Positions 1 to 12,361 of a stretch of 64,000 nucleotides of DNA are shown one piece after another. Origin of the DNA: Nicotiana tabacum (Eukaryota > Streptophyta > Magnoliopsida > Solanales > Solanaceae); contig NC_134082.1 in assembly GCF_000715075.1 (NCBI RefSeq), positions 97,938,399 through 98,002,398 of the forward strand, read 5' to 3'. The notes under the pieces are model-generated. The model ran no database searches. It was not told where the DNA came from and saw nothing but the letters and a program-made list of their open reading frames with translations. Within the stretch, counting starts at the first letter, position 1. Each line of letters opens with the position of its first letter. A program made the position numbers and the translations under genes.

Positions 1-2387
1 TAAAAACTAAGTAGAAATGTATGGGAAGGGGCAACATACTATGGGGGGTTTCAACATAAAAGAATTACAGCAGTAAGGAATTTAAACAGTTAAAACACTT
101 GAACTGATAACAGAAAATGAACACAACAAACAGAAAATGCACGACATCACACTTCGTGCTTTTACTCTCAATCCTCACCATGCAATCAATAATAAAAATG
201 TGCACGACATCACCCTTCGTGCTTTATCACTCTTCCTCACTATATGAATAATAGAAATATGCACGGCATCACCCTTCGTGCGTTATCTCTCTTCCTCACC
301 ATATGCATCAGTATAAATGTAAACGTGTACGGCATCACCCTTCTTGCTTTATCACTCTTCCTCTCCATATGCATAAGTATGAATGTGCACGGCATAACCA
401 TTCGTGCTTTATTACTCTTTCCTCACCCAAACAGTAGAAACAATAACATCCCGGCAAGGGAATCAACAATAGAAACAAATACATCCCGGCAAGGGAATCA
501 GTTATAACCAATCTCGTTCCAACAGTTAACTTCACAAAAATAAATCTCAACTTGAGCAAATACTCAACAATGGTCAATTACAAAGAAATTATCATAAGTC
601 TTGCTCAACATGGATAATCATCAATTTGAGCATGGACAGTATATAATAAGAGGTACAACAGTCACAGTATAAGACTCACGGGCATGCTCGACACCAATGT
701 ATAGGTACTCGTCACCACACCTATTCGTCGTAATCAACACTAACATGTAGAAAATAAGACAACAACACCTATTCCCTCAAGCTAAGGTTAGGCCAAACAC
801 TTACCTCGATTCCACGGCCAAACTCAAGCCTCAAATGCCGCTTTCCCCTTAGATTTCACCTCTAATTTACTTGTATCTAGTCATATTTAACTTTATAACA
901 TTAATGATTGCTAAATGAATCAATTCCAATACATAATTATAGGTTTTCTAACATTTTCCCCAAAAAGTCAAAAATCAACCCCGGACCCGTTTGGCCAAAA
1001 CTCGAGGTTCGGACCAAAACCCATTCACCCATTCACCCACGAGTCCAAATGTGTAATTAGTTTCAGAATCCAACCCCAAATCGAAGTCTAAATTCCCAAT
1101 TTTGTAAAATCCCTGATTCTTCCCAAAGTCCCTAATTCTACCATGAAAGAACAAGATTTAGGCCTAGAAATCTAATGGGTGTTGATGTAAAATGAAAGAG
1201 ATGAGTTTAAGAACACAAACCTATGATTTGGTGTTGAAATCCCTTTCCAAAAATCGCCCAAGGTCAGTTTCTATGGAAGAAAATATGAAATTGTGGAAGA
1301 CTCCCGTTTTGATTCTGTTTTTAAAACACTGGAAAGACCTTCTTCACGTTCGCGAGAGGTTTATCGTTCGCGATGCTTTGCGGCCAGAAGGGCCTTCGCA
1401 TTTGCGAAGAGTTGCTCGCGTTCGTGATTGTCTTTCCCCTTGACCATCGCATTTGCGGGCCTTAGACCGCATTCGAGAAGAACAACTCGGAGACTCCCCC
1501 AGCCCCCCTCCATTACACTACACGCTCGCGTTCACAAAGGGAAACCCTACCAGTGCTCTGCGTTCGCGACCAAGGCCTCACATTCACGTAGAAGAAACCC
1601 CTCCCCAGCCCAGCTTGCACTTTGAATTCAAGAGAGTGGCTTCGCCAACGCAAAGCACAAAGCATCAGAATACCAGAAGCAGCAATAAATCATAAATTCC
1701 TAAGTCCAAACCATCCCGAAACCTATCTGAAACTCACTCGATCCCTCGAGGCTCTAAACCAAACATGCACACAAGTCTAAAAGCATCATAAGGACCTGCT
1801 CGCGTGATCAAATCACCAAAATAACACCTAGAACTACAAATTTAGCATCAAAATCAATGAAAATCTCAAGAACTCTTAAAGTTTTTATTTTCACAACTGA
1901 GGGTCCGAATCACGTCATATAAACACCATTTCTTACCAAATTTCACAGACACCACTTAAATACCATATTAAACCTGTACCGTACTCCGAAACCAAAATAC
2001 AGTCCCGATAACATCGAAATTAATCATCATTAAATTTCCAAAAATCATTATATTTTCAGTTAAACAATTTTCTTCAAAAATTCATTTCTCGGGCTAGGGA
2101 TCTCGGAATTCAATTCCCGGCATATGCCCAAGTTCCATATTTTTGTACGGACCCTCTGGGATTGTCAAATCACGGGTCCGGATCCGTTTACCCAAAACAT
2201 TGACGGAAGTCAACTTAATTCAATTTTAAAGGCAAAATTTAGCATTTTTCTCAAATTAACACATAAAGGCTTTCCGGATATACACAAGGACTGCGCACAC
2301 AAATCGAGCTGCGACAAAAGGCGGTTTTTAGGCCTCGAAACACTAGTTTGACTTAAAAAACTTGAGATGACCTTTTGGGTCATCACA
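1..2387 (-). mobile_element. 3' LTR of Tekay-like Ty3/gypsy element I (truncated by window edge)
   Basis: This stretch aligns along its whole length with 8163-10451, so the two are the LTRs of one element; the first ~570 bp of this copy lie outside the window. It ends at 2387 in ...GGGTCATCACA, the same end as the other copy. The element reads on the minus strand, so this is its 3' LTR. By eye the two copies differ at many positions and in tandem-repeat number, so the insertion is old. A CpG-rich block at about 1330-1640 is full of TTCGCG/CGCGAA words. Small ORFs inside are not credible genes. Confidence 0.9.
130..425. repeat. Tandem repeat inside Tekay I 3' LTR (5 units of ~60-66 bp)
   Basis: A unit containing GCACGACATCACCCTTCGTG followed by CTTTATCACTCTTCCTCACC occurs five times, with the CTTCGTGC word near 152, 215, 274, 340 and 400. 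The partner LTR carries four units (8289-8530). ORFs over this block simply read the repeat and are not evidence of a protein. Confidence 0.85.
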
Positions 2388-2403
2388 TTCTCCACCTCTA
2401 AAA
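2388..2403 (-). other. Polypurine tract of Tekay I
   Basis: On the minus strand the sequence next to the 3' LTR reads TTTTAGAGGTGGAGAA, a purine-rich stretch in the position of the plus-strand primer. Confidence 0.65.
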
Positions 2404-2439
2404 TAACCATTCGTACTCGAACAGACATAGAAAAGTACC

Positions 2440-2660
2440 TAAGTCGGTGAAAAGATGGGGATATCGGCTCCGCATATCGGACTCAGACTCCCAGGTAGCT
2501 GCCTGGACAGGCTGACCTCCCTACTGAACATGAACCAAAGGGTAACTCTTCGATCTCAACTAACGAACCTGCCGGTCTAGAATAGCTACCGGTCCTTGTC
2601 CAACTGGACAGTGCTGAAGTCTAACATGTGGGATGGATCGCCGTGATACTTCCAAAGCAT
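2440..2660 (-). pseudogene. Tekay I chromodomain-like tail of integrase
   Basis: The minus strand encodes a pol C-terminus of chromovirus type: an HPVFHVSML motif just upstream, then VAILDRQVR, a broken segment, and ATWESESDMRSRYPHLF. In chromoviruses this domain follows integrase and is thought to steer integration to heterochromatin. Two in-frame TAG codons interrupt it, after VAILDRQVR and after a VHVQ word, where the family usually has Gln and Trp. The order integrase, chromodomain, PPT, LTR is normal for the lineage. Not functional as written. Confidence 0.75.
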
Positions 2661-3905
2661 GGACACATGAAACACTGGATGCACAACTGATAAACCCGGC
2701 GGCAAATCAAGTCTGTAAGCCACCTCTCCCACTCTATCAAGGATCTCAAAAGGCCCGATGAACCTAGGGCTTAGCTTGACCTTCTTCCCAAATCTCATCA
2801 CGCCCTTCATGGGCGACACTCGAAGCAACACTCGCTCTCCGACCATGAATGCCACATCACAAACCTTATGGTCGGCATAACTCTTCTGCCTGGACTGAGC
2901 TGTAGGAAGCCTATCTTGAATGATCTTAACCTTCTCCAAGGCATCCTGAACTAAATCTGTACCCAACAACCGAGCCTCTCCCGGCTCAAACCACCCAACC
3001 GGCGACTGATACTGCCTACCATATAATGCCTCATAGGGAGCTATCTAGATGCTCGACTGATAACTGTTGTTGTATGCAAACTCCGCTAATGTCAAGAACT
3101 GATCCTAAGAACCTCCAAAGTCAATAACACATGCGCTGAGCATATCCTCCAAAATATGAATAGTACGTTTGGATTGTCCGTCCGACTGATGATGAAATGA
3201 TGTGGTCAACTCGACCTGCGTACCCGACTCATGTTGTGTTGCCCTCCAAAAATACGAGGTAAACTACGTACCTCGGTCAGAAATGATAGACACGGGCACA
3301 CCATGAAGACAAACGATCTCACGGATATAAATCTCTACCAACCGCTCAGAAGAATACGAAACTGCCAAAGGAATGAAATACGCTAACTTAGTCAGCCTAT
3401 CCACAATAACCCATACTGCGTTGAACTTCTTCTGAGTCTGTGGGAGTCCAACAACGAAGTCAATAGTGATATGCTCCCACTTCCACTCAGGAATCTCAAT
3501 CTTCTGAAGCAAACCACCAAGTCTCTGATGCTCGTACTTTACCAGCTGACAATTCAAACACTGGGCTACATACGTAACAATGTCTTTCTTCATCCTCCTC
3601 CACCAATAATATTACCGCAAGTCCTGATACATCTTAGCGGTGCCCAGATGAATAGAATACCGGAAACTATGGGCCTCCTCTAGAATCAACTCATGAAGTC
3701 CATCCACACTAGGCACACAAACTCGACCCTGCATCCTCAAAACTCCGTCATCACCAACTGTAACCTGCTTGGTACCCCCATGCTGCACTGTGTCTCTAAG
3801 GATAAGAAAATGAGGATCATCATACTGCCAATCTCTGATATGCTCAAATAATGAAGAACGGGCGACTGCGCAAGCTAGAACACGGTTGGGCTCAGAAATA
3901 TCCAA
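2660..3905 (-). pseudogene. Tekay I integrase
   Basis: Minus-strand segments match Ty3/gypsy integrase in order. A zinc-binding part includes IHLGTAKMYQDLR, then a broken WW segment and CLNCQLVKYEHQ. The catalytic core has ITIDFVVGLPQ (first Asp) and VSIISDRGT (second Asp), then an [13 protein letters not shown] block, [19 protein letters not shown], and a C-terminal SH3-like part with [14 protein letters not shown]. Family-typical Trp and Gln positions are replaced by TAG near 3107 and 3046, and there are further breaks. The protein would insert the cDNA copy; this copy is dead. It follows RNase H and precedes the chromodomain. Confidence 0.85.
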
Positions 3906-3928
3906 CCTTATGAACTTTTGGCTAACGC

Positions 3929-4450
3929 CTAAACATCCAAAGCGAGAGGTCTCTCACCAATTGGAATATATGCGAGGCTGTCCATACTAGCTGATTTCCT
4001 ACTCAAAGCATCGGCCACCATATTGGCCTTCCCAGGATGATACAAGATGGTGATATCATAGTCTTTAAATAGCTCCAACCACCTCCTCTGCCACAAATTT
4101 AGTTCCTTTTGCTTGAACAAGTATTGCAAAATCTTGTGATCCGTGAATACCTCACATAAAATGCCATATAAATAGTGCCTCCAAATCTTCAACGCGTGAA
4201 CAATGGCTGCTAGCTCTAAATCATGAACTGGGTAATTCTTCTCGTGGATACTCAACTATTGCGAAGCACATGCAATAACATTGCCATTCTGCATCAATAC
4301 CACACCAAGTCCAATACGAGATGCATCACAATATACTGTATATGACCCTGAACCTGTGGGCAACACCAACACCGACGCCGTAGTCAAAGCTATCTTGAAC
4401 TTTTGAAAGCTTGCCTCACACTTGTTCAACCACTTAAACTAGACACTCTT
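3929..4450 (-). pseudogene. Tekay I RNase H
   Basis: The minus-strand frame carries [19 protein letters not shown], then a YTDHK-type word (read here as [11 protein letters not shown]) and [17 protein letters not shown], typical of the Ty3/gypsy RNase H domain between RT and integrase. It would remove the RNA template during reverse transcription. A TAG sits next to the ASRQL-type motif near 4257, at a Gln position in relatives. Other frames are needed towards its N-terminus, so the domain is degenerate. Confidence 0.8.
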
Positions 4451-4599
4451 CCGGGTCAACCTGGTCATTAGGGCTGCTATAGATGAAAACCCCTCCACAA
4501 ACCGATAGTAATAACTCGCCAAACCCTATAAACTCTGGATCTCTGTAGTTGATATAGGTCTAGGCTAGTCCTTGACTGCCTCAATCTTCCTAGGATCCT

Positions 4600-5300
4600 C
4601 TTGGATACCCTTTGCTGATACGACATGACCCAGGAATTCTACTGAACTCAACCAAAACTCACATTTCGAAAACTTAGCATACAACTAACTATCTCTTAGA
4701 GTCTGAAGAACGACTCGAAGGTGCTGCTCATGCTCCTCTCGGTTGCTGGAGTAGATCAAAATATCATCAATGAAAACAATCACAGAGGAATCTAGATAAG
4801 GCTTGAACACCCAGTTCATCAAATCCATAAAAGTTATTGGGGTATTTGTCAACCCAAATGGCATCACTAAGAACTCATAATGCCCGTACCGAGTGTAGAA
4901 AGCCGTCTTAGGGACATAGGATGCCCTAATCCTCAACTAATAGCAGCTAGATCTCAAATCAATCTTCGAAAATACCTTGGCACCCTGAAGCTGATCAAAC
5001 AAATCATCAGTCCTCGGCAATGGATACTTGTTCTTGATGGTCACTTTTTTCAACTGCCGATAATCTATGCACATCCTCATCGATCCGTCCTTGTTCTTAA
5101 CAAACAACACTAGTACACCCCAAGGTGAGACACTAGGTCTAATAAAGCCCTTATCAAGCAGGTCTTGCAACTATTCTTTCAATTCTTTCAACTCTAGCGG
5201 GGTCATACGATATGTCAGAATAGAAATGGGCTGAGTGCCCGGAGCCAAATCAATGCAAAAGTCAATATCCCTGTCGGGTGGAATCCGCGGCAGGTCAGCA
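4600..5300 (-). pseudogene. Tekay I reverse transcriptase
   Basis: Clear Ty3/gypsy RT on the minus strand: [44 protein letters not shown] with the first catalytic Asp, [10 protein letters not shown] and [12 protein letters not shown] with the FIDD catalytic pair at about 4750. TAG codons interrupt near 4937, 4684 and 4565, at places where relatives carry Gln or Trp. Closest in motif detail to the Del/Tekay chromoviruses and to the younger element at 48799-59401. Inactive as written. Confidence 0.88.
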
Positions 5301-5489
5301 GGAAATACCTATGGAAACTCCCGAACAACTGGTACAGAATCCATCGAAGGAACCTCAGCACTAGAATCACGAACATAAGCCAAATAAGCCAAACACCCCT
5401 TATCAACTATACACCAAGACTTTATATAAGAGATAACCCTGCTGGTAGAATGACCAGGAGTCTCTCTCTCCACTCTAAACAAGGAAACC

Positions 5490-5850
5490 CCGACAATGCT
5501 AAGGTCGCGGTCTTAGCATGGCAGTCCAATATAGCATGATAAGGTGACAATCAATCCATCCCCAAAATGACATCAAAGTATACCATATCGTAAAGTAGGA
5601 GATCTACTCTAGTCTCAAGACACCCAATAACAACTACACATGAATGATAAACACGATCTACCACAATAGAATCACCCACCGACGTGGACATATATACGAG
5701 AGCACTCAAAGAATCACGAGGCACAACCAAATGGGAAGCAAAATAAGAAGACAGATAGGAGTATGTAGACCCCAGATCAAACAGAACTGGAACATCTTTA
5801 CTAAAAACTAGAACAGTACCTCTGATAACTACATCGGAGGACTCAGCCCG
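5490..5850 (-). pseudogene. Tekay I aspartic protease
   Basis: Minus-strand frame with VPVLFDLGSTYSYLS at about 5765-5800, the retropepsin D-x-G-S/T motif, and further on YFDVILGMDWLS, the conserved end of this protease in plant Ty3/gypsy elements. It would cleave the Gag-Pol polyprotein. It sits between the gag zinc knuckle and RT, as expected. Stops are present around it, so it is a relic. Confidence 0.75.
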
Positions 5851-5989
5851 AGGCCTAGCTGGAAAAGCATAACATCGGGGCTGGGCCCCACCACTCTGTA
5901 TTACATCCTTAGGATGACCTCCTGTTGGCTGGCCTCCACCTCTAATGGCCTGGTCTCTACCTATAACGGCCTGGCCTCCACCTCTAACA

Positions 5990-7425
5990 CCTCAACCCCT
6001 ACCTCTAGCTAGCTGAGCGGGCGGTGGAACACCCCATGCTGGAACCATGGCACGAGAACCCTGATGCTAAGAACCGCTCGAGGCTCGAGGGCAATATCTA
6101 GCAATGTGCCTCGTATCTCCACAAGTATAACAAAACTTTGCCTGCTGAGGCAGTTGACCCTGAAACTGACCCTGACAGCCTGAGTAACTACTCTAAAAAC
6201 TCTGGAGTGGAGGTGCACTGATAGGAGCTGGCGGTGCACTATAGGGTAGCTGATCAGAATACTACATATGAGAACCATGACCACCTGGAGCACCGTGAGA
6301 AGCCTGAAGTGCTGAATGAAACTGCCTGGAAGGATGGCCTCTACCAAAAGAATCCCTACCTCCAGACGAGGCACCACTGAATCTGCTAGAATGACGAGAC
6401 CTTTTGTCAGACCCCTGACTGCTTCCATGAACTAGAACCATCTCAACCCGCCTGGCCACATTGACGACATCCTGAAAAAAGAAATATCCCCCCGTCTCTT
6501 TAGCCATCTGCAATCTAATAGGCTGAGCAAGTCCCTTAATAAACATCCTCACCCCCACTGTCTCGGTGGGGAGTATAATAAGAGCATGATGATCCAAATA
6601 AATAAACCTCGTCTCGTACTGTTTGACAGTCATAGAACCCTACTGAAGATGCTCGAACCGTATGCGGTACTCCTCTCTGTGAGTGACGGGAAGGAACTTC
6701 TCGAGAAATAGATGAGAGAACTGGTCCCAAGTCAAAGTAGGCGACCCAGCTGGTTTGGCTAAACAATAATATCTCCACCATTTCTTGGCGGAACCTGACA
6801 AACAAAAAGTAGCAAAGTCGACTCCATTGGTCTCCACTATCCCCATGTTCTATAGAACCTTATGACAGTTGTCCAAATAGCCTTAGGGATCCTCTAAAGA
6901 TGTACCGCCATAGGTAGTAGTGAAAAACTTAGTGAACCTGTCCAATCTCCACAAACCATCAGAAAACATAGCTAATCCATCACTGACCTAAGCTACAACA
7001 CCCGATGGAACTACCCTAACTGGCTGAGCTATTGGAGTCTGAAACTGGGGAGCCATCTGCTCTGGAGTGCGAGTAGCAGGAGTCTATGCTCCTCTCCCAG
7101 CCTAAGAGATGGCTGGTGCCACAGGAAGTATGCCTGCCTAAGTGACACTCTCCATAGGGCCCACTAGACGGACTAGAGCATCTTGAAGTACCGGGGTAGC
7201 GATGAACCCTTCTGGAACTTGAGTTGGGCCCGCTGGAACTGTCTAGGCCAAAACCTCATCATCAAACTCTACTTGAGGCTCTGCCGCTGGTGTTGCTGCT
7301 CTGGGCTGAGCTCGACCTCGTCCTCTGCCCCTCATAGGAGCTGCCGTTGGGGGATCGGGTTGCAGATCAGCTGATGAAGCGGTACGTGTTCTCCCCATCC
7401 GCGAAAGAACAGAGTAGAAGTTCAA
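5990..7425 (-). pseudogene. Tekay I gag (capsid, nucleocapsid)
   Basis: The minus strand carries a plant gypsy Gag. It starts with a Pro/Ala/Arg-rich N-terminus (from ~7425, with MRGRGRGRAQPRAATPAAE), followed by a retrotransposon-gag core (AKKWWRYYC, WDQFSHLFLEKFLP, REEYRIRFEHLQ) and a Ser/Gly/Arg-rich linker. A CCHC knuckle, CYTCGDTRHIARYC, lies at 6091-6135. Gag packages element RNA into virus-like particles. The frame is broken by several stops, one TAG directly after FEHLQ at about 6640, and by frame changes. The primer-binding site lies about 155 bp upstream. Confidence 0.82.
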
Positions 7426-7579
7426 TTAGCATTGAGATTTCAAACCGCACGACAGAGATGAATAGAAGTGAAACTGTTCCTAACTCCGTAGCCCCTGGGG
7501 ATAAACATAGACGTCTCCATATCGATCCCTCAAACTCTACTAAGCTTGTCCGTGAATTGTGAGACCTAAGCAATCTAGA

Positions 7580-7591
7580 GCTATGATACCA
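7580..7591 (-). other. Primer-binding site of Tekay I (tRNA-iMet type)
   Basis: Read on the minus strand this is TGGTATCATAGC, one base from the TGGTATCAGAGC complement of initiator tRNA-Met used by many plant elements. It lies three bases inside the 5' LTR end at 7595. Confidence 0.85.
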
Positions 7592-7594
7592 ACT

Positions 7595-10451
7595 TGTCAC
7601 GACCCAAAATTTCTACCGTTGGGACCGTGATGACACCTAACATTATTCCCGCTAAGCAAGCCAACATTACACATTATTTTACCTTTTTCCTTTATATTTT
7701 AACAACTTACAAGTTAACAAAAATAGATCAGCAGAAGAACGGAATTTAATAGATTATCTTAATACAAATAACGAAACCGTAATAAAACTCCACCCAGAAC
7801 TGGTGTCACTACCCACGGACAGTCTACGAATACTACAGACAATGGTCTAAACAAAGAAATACATATCTATCTCAGAAATAGATAAAACAGAAGGAAAAAA
7901 TAGGATAGAAGGGGACGTCAAGGCCTGGGGACACCTACAGGACTACCTCGGGTCTCCACTCGACTGAAGGCAACCACCCAACTCTACTCACACGGTCCGG
8001 CACAGAGATCTGCATAGAAAGTGCAAAGTGCAGTATTAGTACAACTAACCCAATGTACTTGTAAGTGTCGAGCCTAACCTCAGAGAAGTAGTGACGAGGC
8101 TAGGACACGACAAACATCATAAACCTGTACAGTTAATCAATATAATAACAGAGTAACTAGTAATAAAAACTAAGCAGAAATGTATGGGAAGGGGCAACAT
8201 ACTATGGGGGTTTCAACATAAAGAATTACAGCAGTAAGGAATTTAAACAGTTAAACACTTGAACCGATAACGGCAAATGAACACAACAAACAGAAAATGT
8301 ACGACATCACCCTTCGTGATTTTACTCTCAATCCTCACCATGCAATCAATAATAGAAATGTGCACGGCATAATCCTTCGTGCTTTATCACTCTTCCTCAC
8401 CATATGAATAATAGAAATGTGTACGACATCACCCTCCGTGCTTTATCTCTCTTCCTCACCATATGCATCAATATAAATGTAAATGTGCACGACATCAACC
8501 TTCGTGCTTTATCATTCTTTCCTCACGCAAACAGTAGAAACAATAAAATCCCGACAAGGGAATCGACAATAAAAACAAATACATCACGGCAAGGGAATCA
8601 ACTATAACCAATCTCATTCCAACAGTTAACTTCACAAAACAAAACTCAACTTGAGCCAATACTCAACAATGGTCAATTACAAAGAAATTATCATAAGTCT
8701 TGCTCAACATGGATAATCATCAATTTAAGCATGGACAATACATAATAAGAGTCACAACAATCACAACATAACGCTCACGGGCATGCTCGATACCAACGTA
8801 TAGATACTCGTCACCACACCTATACGTCATACTCAACACTAACATGTAGCAAATAAGACAACACCTATTCCCTCAAGCTAAGGTTAGGCAAAACACTTAC
8901 TTCGTTTCCACAACCAAACTTAAGCTTCAAATACCGATTTCCCCTTAGATTTTACCTCAAATTCACTTGTATCTAGTCATATTTAACTTTATAACATCAA
9001 TAATTGCTAAACAAATCAATTCCAATATAATATTATAGGTTTTCTATCATCTTTCCCAAAAAGTCAAAAATCGACCCTGGGTCCGCTTGGTCAAAACTCG
9101 AGGTTCGGACAAAAACCCATTCACCCACGAGCCCAAATGTCTAATTAGTTTCGGAATCTGACCCCAAATCGAGGTCTAAATTCCCAATTTTGTAAAATCC
9201 CCAATTCTTCCCAAAGTCCGTAATTCTACCATGAAAGAACAAGATTTAGGCCTAGAAATCTAATGGGTGTTGATGTAAAATAAAAGAGATGAGTTTAAGA
9301 ACACAAATCTATGATTTGGTGTTGAAATCTCTCTCCAAAAATTCCCCAAGGTCGGTTTCTATGGAAGAAAATATGAAATTGTGGAAGACTCCGGTTTTGA
9401 TTCTGTTTTTAAAACACTGGAAAGACTTTCTTTGAGTTCGCGAGAGGTCTGTCGCATTCGCAATGCTTTGCGGCCAGAAGGGCCTTCGCGTTCGCGATGG
9501 TCTTTTCCCCCTGACCATGGCATTCGCGGGCCTTGGACCGCGTTCATGAAGAACAACTCGGAGACTACCCCAGCCCCCCTCCATTACACTACACGTTCAC
9601 GTATGGCCGGTCGCGTTCGCGAAGAGAAATCCCCCCATTGCTCCGCGTTCGGGTAGAATAAACCCCTCCCAAGCCCAACTTGCACTTCGCGTTTGCGAGA
9701 GTGGCTTCACGAATGCGAAGCACAAAGCACCAGAATACCAGAAGCAGCAATACAGTAGAAATTCCTAAGTCCAAAACATCCCGAAACCTATTCGAAACTC
9801 ACCCGAGCCCTCGGGGCTCCAAATCAAACATGCATACAAGTCTAAAAATATCATACGGACCTGCTTGCGCGATCAAGTCGCAAAATAACATCTAGAACTA
9901 CGAATTTAACATCAAAATCAATAAAAATCTCAAGAACTCTTAAAGTTTCTATTTTCACAACCGATGGACCGAATCATGTCATATAAACTCCATTTCTTAC
10001 CAAATTTCGCAGACACCAATTAAATACCATATTAAACCTATACCGGGATCCGGAACCAAAATACGGGCCTGATACCATCGAAATCAAGCATCTTTAATTT
10101 TCCAAAAACTATTATATTTTCAGTTAAACAATTTTCTTCAAAAATTCATTTCTCGAGCTAGAGACCTTGGAATTCAATTTCGGACATACGCCCAAGTCCC
10201 ATATTTTTCTACGAACCCTCCGGGACATCAAATCATGGGTCCGTATCCATTTACCTAAAATATTGACTAAAATCAACTTAATTCAATTTTAAAAGAAACA
10301 TTTAGCATTTTCCTCAAATTTTCACATAAAGGCTGTCCGGATATACGCTCGGACTGTGCACGCAAATTGAGGTGAGACAAAAGGAGGTTTTTAAGGCCTC
10401 AGAACATAGGCTTGACTTTTAAAACAAGAGATGACCTTTTGGGTCATCACA
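7595..10451 (-). mobile_element. 5' LTR of Tekay-like element I
   Basis: 2.86 kb LTR. On the plus strand it starts TGTCACGACCC at 7595 and ends GGGTCATCACA at 10451, matching the end of the left copy at 2387. The ends are near-palindromic (GTCACGACCC against GGGTCATCAC). It contains the four-unit tandem repeat at 8289-8530 and a CpG-rich TTCGCG block at about 9430-9720 in otherwise AT-rich sequence. Beyond 10451 the sequence changes at once to a CACTA transposase exon, marking the insertion site; the matching target duplication on the left is outside the window. Confidence 0.92.
8289..8530. repeat. Tandem repeat inside Tekay I 5' LTR (4 units)
   Basis: Same ~60 bp unit as at 130-425 (CGACATCACCCTTCGTG core) but four copies instead of five, showing gain or loss of a unit after insertion. 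Confidence 0.8.
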
Positions 10452-11556
<1,105 letters not shown>

Positions 11557-11904
11557 AATACTCATTGAATGGTGTGTATTGCTAAACAAAGTATTGAACT
11601 TGTCAAATTTTTAGTTGAGACTAGTTTTGAATGATGATTGTTTTGTTGATATTATTTTTGTATTGAACATTTGTATAGTTGTTGTTGTGGTTGGCATTGT
11701 TGTTGTGGTTGTTATTAGTTATTGTTGTTGTTAGATAATGGTTGTTAGTGCTAGTTAATTATTTTTGTTAGTTAATTGTTCTTGTTGTTAGTTAGTTAGT
11801 TAATTGTTGTTGATTAATTATAGTTGAATGGAAGCAATGTTATAGGATGGATATTGGTTGTAATTGGCAGGTAGTGTAGCTTAAAAGCAGGCATATTCTG
11901 CTCG

Positions 11905-12335
11905 ATTTTTACGTAGTAAACCGACCGAAATCGGTCGGAAATATCTTTTTTTTCCCCAGAAATTCAAAATTTTCGACCGAATTATATCGAAAATTTTAAA
12001 TGAAATCTCCAGATTCTTGAAATTTCTGACCGAAGTCGGTCGAATTTACAATTAATTATTTATTTAAATAAAATTATATTTTTTAAAAATTCCGACAGAT
12101 TTCGGTCGTCAATTGAAAACTAAAAAAAATTTAATGGTTACTGACCGAATTCGGTCGGAAATTAAAGTTTGACAATCAGTCAATGCTTTGAAATTTCCGA
12201 CCAACTTCGGTCAGAAATTTCCGACCGATTTTGGTCGGTACACGTTAGCGGCTATCATTTTTCCGACCAATTAAAATCCGTCAGAAATCAGTCGATTTTT
12301 ATCGATTTCCAATCGATTTCGGTCGGTTTTGGTGG
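11905..12335. repeat. CACTA subterminal palindromic repeats
   Basis: At least seven copies of a palindromic word of form GACCGAAxTCGGTCGGAAAT in direct and inverted forms, for example near 11917, 12029, 12141, 12196 and 12215. Arrays of short subterminal repeats are the transposase-binding sites of En/Spm elements in general. That these copies bind the element's own protein is inference. Confidence 0.8.
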
Positions 12336-12337
12336 AC

Positions 12338-12361
12338 GAATTTTCACCATTTTTAGTAGTG
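12338..12361 (-). repeat. CACTA terminal inverted repeat (right end)
   Basis: Reading inwards on the minus strand from 12361: CACTACTAAAAATGGTGAAA. It begins with the diagnostic CACTA. The 3-bp target duplication would be TAA at 12362-12364; its partner is out of view. Confidence 0.85.

Noticed and set aside
244..507. Leu/Ser-rich repeat ORF in the LTR (also 8404-8607)
   Set aside because: It reads the LTR tandem repeat, and the partner LTR has a different unit number. No start context or family.
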